Shown here: positions 16,784-24,187 of the stretch, piece after piece
How positions within the stretch are numbered: the first letter of the stretch is position 1
Layout of the letters: every line of letters begins with the position of its first letter
From: Sulfurisoma sediminicola
GTDB lineage: Bacteria; Pseudomonadota; Gammaproteobacteria; Burkholderiales; Rhodocyclaceae
Assembly: GCF_003865015.1 (NCBI RefSeq)
Contig: NZ_BHVV01000008.1
Coordinates: 372,001-436,000, forward strand
Direction of reading: 5' to 3'
Length of the DNA stretch: 64,000 nucleotides
The notes under the pieces: model-generated
What the model saw: the letters and a program-made list of their open reading frames with translations, nothing else
Database searches by the model: none
Told to the model about the DNA's origin: nothing
Translations under genes and position numbers: made by a program

Positions 16784-18559
16784 TCAGCGCGGCGGCTGGT
16801 CCTCCCAGTCGACCCAGTCTACGGCGTACTTTTCGAGATAGCTGTTGACGCCGACGCCGATCGTGGGGAAGAAGGAGTCGTCGCCGAGCCGCGAGAACAG
16901 GCCGAAGCGTTTGAGCTTGTCCTTGACCGGGTCCTTCATCTCGGCGAAGCACAGTTCGATCCCGGCCGATTGCAGCAACTCGTCGAGCTCGGCGAGGACA
17001 TCGGCAGCCGTGACGTCGACGCTGGTCACCGGCTCCGCCGCCACCACGACCCACTTCACCGGCGTCGGCGACGTGGCGATGGCGTCGAGCACCCGGTTGT
17101 GGAACAGCTCGGCATTGGCGAAGAACAGGGGCGCGTCCCAGCGGAACAGCACCAACCCCGGAACGAGGCGCGCCTGCGGATAGCGCTTGATGTCGTGGTA
17201 GCCCTTGACGCCCTCGGCCCGGCCGAGCACGGCCGAATGCGGCCGCCAGCCGTCCCAGAGGAATTCGATCACGGCGATGATGATGGCCAGGCCGATGCCC
17301 GGAATCGCGCCGAGGACGAAGACGCCGATGGTGCAGACGATGGACAGCCAGCACTCCCAGCGCTGGATGCGGTAGATGCGCTTGAGATCCGTGATCTCGA
17401 TGAGGCCGATCGCCGCCGCGATCACCACCGCCGCCAGGGCGCTGGTCGGCAGATTCTTGAGGAGATCCGGCGCCGCGACGAGCAGCAGGGCGACGGCCAG
17501 CGCGCCGACGACCCCCGTCAGCTGCGTCTTGGCGCCCGCCGCCTCGGCCACCGGCGTGCGCGAGGAGCTGCTGCTGATGGGGAAACCCTGGAAGAAGCCG
17601 GCCGCGAGATTCGCCGCGCCCAGGCCCACCATCTCCTGGTTGGGGTTCACGTAGGTGCGCGAGCGGGCCGCATAGACGCGCGACAGCACGCTGGTGTCGG
17701 CGAAGGCGACCAGCGCCGTGGCGCAACCGCCGAGCAGCACCGGGCCGATGTCTTCCTTCGTGATCCAGGGAATGGCGAAGGCCGGCAGGCCCTGCGGCAG
17801 GCTGCCCAACACCTTCACCCCGGCCTGCCCCAGTTCGAATATGCCGACGATCGCCGTGGCGGCGATCACCGCGACGAGCACGCCCGGGACGCGCGGCAGG
17901 TTCTTGAAAGTGAATATCAAGGCCAGCGTGGCGGCGCCGACAAGAAGTGTCGCCCAGTGCGTCCGCCCCTCGGCGATCGCCACGCCGATGCCGACGATGC
18001 TCTCGATCGGCCCGTCGCTCTTGATCGAGAAACCGAACAACTTCGGCAGCTGGCTGATCAGCACCGTCAGCGCGATGCCGTTCATGTAGCCGTAGCGGAT
18101 CGGCTTCGACAGCAGTTCGGTGACGAAGCCCAGCCTGACGAGGCCGGCGACGATGCAGATCGTGCCCGAAACGACGGCCATCATGCTGGCCAGCGCGATG
18201 GCACGCAGCGGATCGCCGCCGGAGAGAGGCAGCACGACGGCGAGGATCACCGCCGCCAGCGCCGAGTCCGGCCCCAGCACCATGATGCGGCTCGGCCCGA
18301 ACACCGCATAGGCGAGGAGCGGAACGATGGTGGCGTAGAGGCCGTAGATGCCGGGCACGCCCGAAGCCACCGCATAGGCGATGCCCGCCGGCACCAGCAT
18401 CGCCGCCAGCACCAGCCCCGCGACGATGTCGTGGCGAAGCCATGCCGCCTCGTAAGCGCGCAGCACCTGCATCCCCGGCACCCAGCGCGACCAGCCGTCG
18501 CCGACGCGCTGCGGGCGCGGCACGCGGCCCTGCTCGGGAGGGAGCAGCGGCGAATCCAT
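16784..18559 (-). CDS. SulP family anion permease with STAS domain
   Basis: The 591-residue SLC26/SulP transporter begins with the family N-terminus (LRHDIVAGLVLAAMLVPAGIAYAVASGVPGIYGLYA at ~40-75), continues through about 12-14 membrane segments and ends in a cytoplasmic STAS domain (~435-575). Members carry sulfate, bicarbonate or other anions; the substrate is not determinable here. The ATG at 18559 is supported by AGGAGG seven bases upstream. The gene is divergent from the ArsR-type regulator 116 bases away, so the regulator may control it. The stop is 8 bases from the convergent PP2C gene. Confidence 0.92.
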   Translation of the reverse strand: MDSPLLPPEQGRVPRPQRVGDGWSRWVPGMQVLRAYEAAWLRHDIVAGLVLAAMLVPAGIAYAVASGVPGIYGLYATIVPLLAYAVFGPSRIMVLGPDSALAAVILAVVLPLSGGDPLRAIALASMMAVVSGTICIVAGLVRLGFVTELLSKPIRYGYMNGIALTVLISQLPKLFGFSIKSDGPIESIVGIGVAIAEGRTHWATLLVGAATLALIFTFKNLPRVPGVLVAVIAATAIVGIFELGQAGVKVLGSLPQGLPAFAIPWITKEDIGPVLLGGCATALVAFADTSVLSRVYAARSRTYVNPNQEMVGLGAANLAAGFFQGFPISSSSSRTPVAEAAGAKTQLTGVVGALAVALLLVAAPDLLKNLPTSALAAVVIAAAIGLIEITDLKRIYRIQRWECWLSIVCTIGVFVLGAIPGIGLAIIIAVIEFLWDGWRPHSAVLGRAEGVKGYHDIKRYPQARLVPGLVLFRWDAPLFFANAELFHNRVLDAIATSPTPVKWVVVAAEPVTSVDVTAADVLAELDELLQSAGIELCFAEMKDPVKDKLKRFGLFSRLGDDSFFPTIGVGVNSYLEKYAVDWVDWEDQPPR

Positions 18560-18639
18560 GCGAACGCCTCCTGTCATTCCGATAGCTGCGGCGAGCATAC
18601 CACCGCGGTCTGCGCCTGCCATGCCCCGGCAATAAGGCG

Positions 18640-18668
18640 TTGACATGACAAAACGACGCAACTAAGAT
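18640..18668 (+). promoter_or_regulatory. Sigma-70 promoter of ArsR-type regulator with flanking direct repeat
   Basis: TTGACA (18640-18645) and TAAGAT (18663-18668) are separated by 17 bases. The predicted start point (~18675) falls at the ATG at 18676. The -35 region is part of a 14-base motif (18640-18653) that recurs at 18671-18684 with 12 of 14 identical bases, spaced by 31 (three helix turns). These could be operator half-sites. Confidence 0.7.
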
Positions 18669-18675
18669 TATCGAC

Positions 18676-18987
18676 ATGAGAAAAGACTACCGCCGCGCCA
18701 TTCCCGCCCGCTGGCGCGCCATGTCCAAGGTGTTCACGGCCCTCGGCGACGAGCACCGCCAGCGCATCCTGCTGCTGTTCGAGCCCGGCGAACGACTCAA
18801 CGTCGGCCAGATCGCCGAGGTCTCCACCCTCACCCGCTCCACCGTCTCCCACCACCTCAAGGTGCTGCGCGAGTCCGGCGTGCTGCGTTCGGAGAAGATC
18901 GGCAAGGAAGTGTGGTTCTGGATCGACCGGGACTGGCTGCTCGCGGTTTTCGGCAACGTTATCGAGTACATTTCCGAAACGACGTGA
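18676..18987 (+). CDS. ArsR/SmtB-family transcriptional regulator
   Basis: The 103-residue winged-helix regulator contains FTALGDEHRQRILLLF and the recognition helix TRSTVSHHLKVLRESGVLRSEKIGKEV. The metal-binding cysteines of classical ArsR (ELCVCDL) are replaced by ERLNVGQIAEV and no cysteine is present, so it does not sense thiophilic metals by the ArsR site. It is divergent from the SulP permease. The ATG at 18676 coincides with the predicted transcription start, suggesting a leaderless mRNA; an alternative ATG at 18721 would give an 88-residue protein that keeps the whole DNA-binding domain. Autoregulation is likely. Confidence 0.88.
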   Translation: MRKDYRRAIPARWRAMSKVFTALGDEHRQRILLLFEPGERLNVGQIAEVSTLTRSTVSHHLKVLRESGVLRSEKIGKEVWFWIDRDWLLAVFGNVIEYISETT

Positions 18988-19078
18988 TTGGCGTTCGTTT
19001 TTTTGAGACACCCGTCGATATAAGTAGTTGCGTGATTATGACGAAAGTTAGAGAGATGCAGCCTGGGAGAAAGTTTTG

Positions 19079-21229
19079 ATGCGTGCCCTGATCCATTTCA
19101 TCCTGCGCGGACTGGCGTCGATGCTCTTCAGCGTCCGCATCAAGGGCGACCTGCAGGCCCTGTCCGCCCAACGGCTGCTGATCGTCGCCAACCACGAGTC
19201 CTTCCTCGACGGCCTGCTGCTCGGCCTCTACCTGCCGGTCGATCCGGTCTTCGTCGTCCATACCGGCATCGCCCGTTCCTGGTACTTCCGCCTGATCCTC
19301 TCCCAGGTCGATTATCTGGCGGTCGACCCGACCAGTCCGATGGCCATGAAGAAAGTCATCCGCCTGCTCGAATCGGGCCGCCCCGTCATGATCTTTCCCG
19401 AAGGCCGCATCACCGTCACCGGCAGCCTGATGAAGGTGTACGAGGGCCCGGCCTTCGTCGCGGCGAAGACCGCCGCCACCATCGTCCCGGTGCGTCTCGA
19501 CGGCACCGCCCGCACCTATTTCGCCCGCGTCTCCGGCAAGGCACCGCGCCGGCTGTTCCCCCGAATCACCATCACCGTCCTGCCGCCGACGCGCATCGAC
19601 ATGCCGACAGCCGCGACCGCCAAGCAGCGCCGCCGATTGGCCGGCGAGGCCATGCGCCGCCTGATGCAGGACATGCTGTTCACCTCGCGGCCGCAGCAGA
19701 CCCTCTACTCGGCGCTGTGCGATGCAGTCGAGATCCACGGCCGCGGCCACCGGCTGGTCGAGGACATGAAGCAGATCGAGTACAGCTACCAGGACCTGCT
19801 GAAAATGGCGCTGATGCTCACGCGCCTGATCCTGCGCGCGGCGCCGGAAGTGAAATCCGGCGAGCGCATCGGCCTGCTGCTGCCCAACCTCGCGCCGACG
19901 CTGGCCCTGGTCTTCGGCCTCTCGGCCCGCCGCCGCGTGCCCGCCATGCTCAACTACACCGCCGGCACCGAGGGCATGCAGGCGGCCTGCACCGCCGCCA
20001 CCGTCAAGGTCATCGTCACTTCGCGCGGCTTCGTCGAGCAGGCGAAGCTGGCCGACAAGCTCGCCGGCCTCAAGGGGGTCCGCCTCGTCTACCTCGAGGA
20101 CCTGCGGGAAGCCGTGACGCTGGCCGACAAGCTCTGGCTCATGGGCTACGCCCTCTGGTTCCCGCGCGCCTTCGAAGCGCCGACCTCGCCCGAGGACGCC
20201 GCGGTGGTGCTGTTCACCTCCGGCTCCGAGGGCAAGCCCAAGGGCGTGGTGCTGCCGCACCGCGCGCTGCTCGCCAACATCGCCCAGGTGCGCGCGGTCA
20301 TCGACTTCTCGCCCGACGACAAGGTGCTGAACGCCCTGCCGATCTTCCATTCCTTCGGCCTCACCGCCGGCTCGCTGCTGCCCGTGCTGAACGGCGCAAG
20401 TCTCTTCCTCTATCCCTCGCCGCTGCATTACCGCGTGATTCCCGAGCTGGCCTACGACCGCGGCTGCACCGTGCTGTTCGGCACCAGCACCTTCCTCGCC
20501 AACTACGGCAAGTTCGCCCACCCCTACGATTTCTTCCGCCTGCGCTACGTCATCGCCGGGGCCGAGAAGCTGGCCGAGCCCGTGCGCAACCTCTGGTTCG
20601 AGAAATTCGGCCAGCGCATCTTCGAAGGCTACGGCGCCACCGAGACCGCGCCGGTGCTGGCGGTGAACACGCCCATGGCCTACCGCACGGGCACGGTCGG
20701 CCAGTTCCTTCCCGGCATCGAGCCGCGCCTGGTGCCGGTTCCCGGCATAGAACGCGGCGGCCTGCTGCACGTGCGCGGCCCCAACCTCATGGCCGGCTAT
20801 CTCAAGTTCGAGCAGCCCGGCGTGCTGCAGCCGCCCTCATCGAGCGAGGGCGAAGGCTGGTACGAGACCGGCGACATCGTCGATATCGACGCCGACGGCT
20901 TCGTCCGCATCGTCGGCCGCGTCAAGCGCTTCGCCAAGGTCGCCGGCGAGATGGTCAGCCTCGAGTCGGTGGAAAAGCTCGCCGCCGCGGCCTCGCCCGA
21001 CAAACCGCATGCCGCCTCGAGCCAGCCCGACGCCGCCAAGGGCGAGGCGCTTGTCCTGTTCTCGACCGACGCGGCGCTGGTGCGCGAGATGCTGCAACAC
21101 AAGGCGCGCGAACTCGGCTATCCGGAACTGGCGGTGCCGCGCAAGATCGTCTTCCTCGAGGCGCTGCCGCTGCTGGGCACGGGCAAGATCGATTACGTGA
21201 CGCTCAAGCGTCTGGCCGAAAGCGCCTGA
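19079..21229 (+). CDS. aas: Bifunctional acyltransferase / acyl-ACP synthetase (Aas-like)
   Basis: The 716-residue fusion begins with a PlsC-type acyltransferase domain with NHESFLDG (His39, Asp44) and FPEGR (106-110). It continues with an AMP-binding acyl-activating domain with FTSGSEGKPKGV (379-390), YGATET and GWYETGD. This is the layout of E. coli Aas, which activates fatty acids and re-acylates lysophosphatidylethanolamine at the inner membrane. The ATG at 19079 is preferred over the TTG three bases upstream; GGGAGAAAG precedes both. Its stop overlaps the next gene (TGATG), and the LplT-like flippase is two genes on, so this is a phospholipid-repair operon. Confidence 0.92.
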   Translation: MRALIHFILRGLASMLFSVRIKGDLQALSAQRLLIVANHESFLDGLLLGLYLPVDPVFVVHTGIARSWYFRLILSQVDYLAVDPTSPMAMKKVIRLLESGRPVMIFPEGRITVTGSLMKVYEGPAFVAAKTAATIVPVRLDGTARTYFARVSGKAPRRLFPRITITVLPPTRIDMPTAATAKQRRRLAGEAMRRLMQDMLFTSRPQQTLYSALCDAVEIHGRGHRLVEDMKQIEYSYQDLLKMALMLTRLILRAAPEVKSGERIGLLLPNLAPTLALVFGLSARRRVPAMLNYTAGTEGMQAACTAATVKVIVTSRGFVEQAKLADKLAGLKGVRLVYLEDLREAVTLADKLWLMGYALWFPRAFEAPTSPEDAAVVLFTSGSEGKPKGVVLPHRALLANIAQVRAVIDFSPDDKVLNALPIFHSFGLTAGSLLPVLNGASLFLYPSPLHYRVIPELAYDRGCTVLFGTSTFLANYGKFAHPYDFFRLRYVIAGAEKLAEPVRNLWFEKFGQRIFEGYGATETAPVLAVNTPMAYRTGTVGQFLPGIEPRLVPVPGIERGGLLHVRGPNLMAGYLKFEQPGVLQPPSSSEGEGWYETGDIVDIDADGFVRIVGRVKRFAKVAGEMVSLESVEKLAAAASPDKPHAASSQPDAAKGEALVLFSTDAALVREMLQHKARELGYPELAVPRKIVFLEALPLLGTGKIDYVTLKRLAESA

Positions 21230-22470
21230 TGGCCATCGATCGCAAGCGCCGCCTGCTGCTCGCCAGCCTCGGCGCCGGCGCGCTCGCCGCCGGCCTCTAC
21301 TCGGCCGCCCGCGCCGTGCCGCGGGTGTGGAACCCCTGCCATGCCAGCCTGCCGCCGGAGCTCGCCGACCACCCGCTGGTCCGCGCCGCCTGGGACGGCA
21401 TCGATCCCGCCCGCGTCTGGGACTGCCACGCCCACATCGCCGGCACCGGCGACTCCGGCAGCGGCATCGTCGTCGCCGAGGAAATGAACAGCCTGCTGCA
21501 TCCGGTGCAGTTCGCCCAGCGCCTGTTCTACCTCAATGCCGGCTGCGCCCACGACGCCCCCGGCCGCGTGGACCAGAGCTACGTCGAGCGCATGCACAAC
21601 CTGCTCGAAGGCATGCGCCCCGGCGTCAAGCTCATGCTGTTCGCCTTCGACCGCGCCCACGACGAGGCCGGCACCGCGCTGCCCGAGCGCAGCGCCTTCT
21701 ACGTGCCCAACGACTACACCCGCGACCTCGCGCGCAAGTATCCGCAGCGTTTCGAGTGGGTCGCCTCCATCCATCCCCATCGCCCCGACGCCGTTGCCGC
21801 CCTCGAGCGCGCCAAGGCCGAGGGCGCGCGGGCGGTGAAGTGGCTGCCGCCGGCGATGGGCATCGATCCGGCATCGCCGCGCTGCGATGCGTTCTACCGC
21901 ACGATGGCAAAACTCGACCTGCCGCTGATCAGCCACGCCGGCGAGGAGAAGGCCGTGCATGGCGCCGGCCGGCCCGAGTTCGGCAACCCGCTCAAGCTGC
22001 GCCGCGCGCTCGACATCGGCGTGCGCGTGGTGCTCGCCCACTGCGCCTCCATCGGCGAGGATGCCGACCTTGACCGCGGCGGCAAGCGCGTGGCGAGCCT
22101 CGAACTGTTCTCGCGCATGATGGCCGATGCCTCGCATCGCGGCCGCCTGTTCGCCGACATCTCCGCCATCACCCAGCGCAACCGTCCGCTCGAAGTGGTG
22201 CGTACCATCGTCGAGCACGACGACTGGCACGGGCGCCTGCTCAACGGCTCCGACTACCCGCTGCCGGGCGTGATGCCGCTGTTCGCACCGGCCGAGTTCG
22301 CCCGCGCCGGCATGCTGTCCGACGAGGTCGTGCCCGTGCTCGACGAACTCCACGGCCACAACCCGCTGCTGTTCGACTTCGTGCTCAAGCGCCACCTCAA
22401 GGCCGGCGGCCGCAGCCTGCCCGTCGGCATTTTCGAAACCCGTCGTTTCTTCGCCCCGGAACTCGCATGA
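21229..22470 (+). CDS. Amidohydrolase-family exported or membrane-anchored enzyme
   Basis: The 413-residue protein starts with a basic region (DRKRRLLLASLGAGALAAGLYSAA) that is a signal peptide or anchor. The metal-dependent amidohydrolase (TIM-barrel) fold shows DCHAHI (~65-70), an invariant lysine in RAVKWLPP, ISHAGEE, VLAHCAS and NGSDYPL. These are the positions of the metal ligands in amidohydrolase 2 family enzymes. The substrate is unknown. Its placement between aas and the LplT-like gene, overlapping both, suggests a link with lipid or lipid-headgroup turnover, but that is inference only. Confidence 0.82.
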   Translation: MAIDRKRRLLLASLGAGALAAGLYSAARAVPRVWNPCHASLPPELADHPLVRAAWDGIDPARVWDCHAHIAGTGDSGSGIVVAEEMNSLLHPVQFAQRLFYLNAGCAHDAPGRVDQSYVERMHNLLEGMRPGVKLMLFAFDRAHDEAGTALPERSAFYVPNDYTRDLARKYPQRFEWVASIHPHRPDAVAALERAKAEGARAVKWLPPAMGIDPASPRCDAFYRTMAKLDLPLISHAGEEKAVHGAGRPEFGNPLKLRRALDIGVRVVLAHCASIGEDADLDRGGKRVASLELFSRMMADASHRGRLFADISAITQRNRPLEVVRTIVEHDDWHGRLLNGSDYPLPGVMPLFAPAEFARAGMLSDEVVPVLDELHGHNPLLFDFVLKRHLKAGGRSLPVGIFETRRFFAPELA

Positions 22471-24173
22471 GCTCCCAGACCCGCCTCCTCCGCGCCCGCC
22501 GCTTCCTGCCCCTCTTCGTCACCCAGTTCCTCGGCGCACTCAACGACAACGTGCTGAAGAACGCCATGGTGGTGCTGCTCACCTTCCAGGCCGCGAGCTG
22601 GACAGCGCTGAAGCCCGAGGTGTTGGCCAACCTTGCGGCCGGCATATTCATCCTGCCCTTCTTCCTCTTCTCGGCGACGGCGGGCCAGATCGCCGACAAG
22701 TACGACAAGGCCGTGCTCACGCGCCTGGTGAAGCTGCTCGAGATCGGCATCGTGCTCGTCGCCGGAGCGGGCTTCGTGCTCCACAGCCTCGAGGTGCTGC
22801 TCGCGTCGCTGTTCCTGCTCGGCCTGCACTCGACGCTGTTCGGCCCCATCAAGTACGCGATCCTGCCGCAGCACCTCGGGGAAAAGGAACTGGTCGGCGG
22901 CAACGCGCTGATCGAGGCCGGCACCTTCGTCGCCATCCTCATCGGCACCCTGCTCGGCGGCCTGCTCGCCGGCGACCTCGGCGGATCGGGTGCCATCACC
23001 CTGGTCGGACTCGTCTTCGCCGTCGCCGGCTATCTCGCCAGCCGCGGCATTCCGCAGGCGCCGCCACCGGCGCCCGAGCTGAAGGTCAACCTGAACCCGA
23101 TAGTCGAAACCTGGCGCAACATCGCCTTCTCCCGCGAGAACCGCTCGGTCTTCCTCTCGATCATGGGCATCTCCTGGTTCTGGCTCTACGGCGCCATGTT
23201 CCTCGCCCAGTTCCCGGCCTACACCAAGAACGTGCTGGGCGGCTCGGAGACCGCCGTGACGCTGCTGCTCGCCACCTTCACGCTCGGCATCGGCGTCGGC
23301 TCGATGCTGTGCGAGCGCCTGTCGGCCGAACGCGTCGAGCTCGGCCTCGTCCCCTTCGGCTCCATCGGCCTCACGCTGTTCGGCCTCGACCTCGCCTTCG
23401 CCTCCCCCGCCGGGCCTGCCGGCAGCGACGCGCTCGGCGCGCTGGCCCTGCTCGAGCAGGCGGCGACTTGGCGCATCCTCGCCGACCTCGCGCTGCTCGG
23501 CATCTTCGGCGGCTTCTTCATCGTTCCGCTCTACGCTTTGGTGCAGCAGCGCTCGGCCGCGGCCCACCGCGCCCGCGTGATCGCCGCCAACAACATCTTC
23601 AACGCGCTGTTCATGGTGGTCGGCGCGCTCGCCGCCGCGGCCATGCTCGGCAACGGCCTGTCGATCCCCGCCCTGTTCGGCGTCGCCGCGCTGTGCAACG
23701 CCGCCGTCGCCGTGTTCATCTACGGACTGGTACCCGAGTTCCTGCAGCGCTTCGTCGTCTGGCTGCTGATCCACAGCGCCTATCGCCTGCGCGCCACGGG
23801 CCTCGAGCAGGTGCCGCACGACGGCGCCGCCGTGCTCGTCTGCGAGCGGGCCGACGCCATCGACGCGTTGCTGCTGATGGCGGCCTGCCGCCGCCCGATA
23901 CGCTTCGTCATCGATCGCCGGCTCTCCCACGGCCCGCTGCTGCGCTTCGTCTTCGGCGAGTGTCGCGCGATCTACTACGATGGCGCCGTGCCGCCAGCGC
24001 CGACTTTTTCAGAAATTGATGCCGCGCTCGCAGCTGGAGAATTGGTGGGCCTGCTGGCGCCGCATGCCCTGAGCGACGCAGCAAGCGCAGCCCCGCGCCT
24101 GCCAGTGACGCTGACCCCGCGCGGCGGATTGTTCTCGCGCATCGATCTCGCCGTCGGCGCACCGGCGAACTGA
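22467..24173 (+). CDS. MFS lysophospholipid transporter (LplT-like) with C-terminal partial acyltransferase-like domain
   Basis: The 568 residues begin with a 12-segment major-facilitator domain (~1-425). Its N-terminus FLPLFVTQFLGALNDNVLKNA is typical of LplT-like carriers, which flip lysophospholipid to Aas. Residues ~430-568 resemble a shortened PlsC-like module (LRATGLEQVPHDGAAVLVCERADAIDALLL) in which the catalytic HX4D is not recognisable (ERADAID at its place). Many bacteria carry an MFS-acyltransferase-ligase fusion. Here it appears split, leaving an inactive acyltransferase stub. The start ATG overlaps the previous stop (ATGA). Confidence 0.87.
   Translation: MSSQTRLLRARRFLPLFVTQFLGALNDNVLKNAMVVLLTFQAASWTALKPEVLANLAAGIFILPFFLFSATAGQIADKYDKAVLTRLVKLLEIGIVLVAGAGFVLHSLEVLLASLFLLGLHSTLFGPIKYAILPQHLGEKELVGGNALIEAGTFVAILIGTLLGGLLAGDLGGSGAITLVGLVFAVAGYLASRGIPQAPPPAPELKVNLNPIVETWRNIAFSRENRSVFLSIMGISWFWLYGAMFLAQFPAYTKNVLGGSETAVTLLLATFTLGIGVGSMLCERLSAERVELGLVPFGSIGLTLFGLDLAFASPAGPAGSDALGALALLEQAATWRILADLALLGIFGGFFIVPLYALVQQRSAAAHRARVIAANNIFNALFMVVGALAAAAMLGNGLSIPALFGVAALCNAAVAVFIYGLVPEFLQRFVVWLLIHSAYRLRATGLEQVPHDGAAVLVCERADAIDALLLMAACRRPIRFVIDRRLSHGPLLRFVFGECRAIYYDGAVPPAPTFSEIDAALAAGELVGLLAPHALSDAASAAPRLPVTLTPRGGLFSRIDLAVGAPAN
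23984..24008 (-). repeat. Dispersed 25-base motif, copy 1
   Basis: On the - strand this reads AAAAGTCGGCGCTGGC then GGCACGGCG. It matches the copies at 33457 and 49188 at most positions. It lies inside the LplT-like coding region. Confidence 0.6.
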
Positions 24174-24187
24174 GGAGGGACGACACC

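Noticed and set aside
14459-18643. A very long open frame on the + strand (over 1,300 codons)
   Set aside because: It runs through the PP2C gene in another frame and antisense to the SulP gene. It gives an Arg/Pro/His-rich product typical of high-GC shadow frames.
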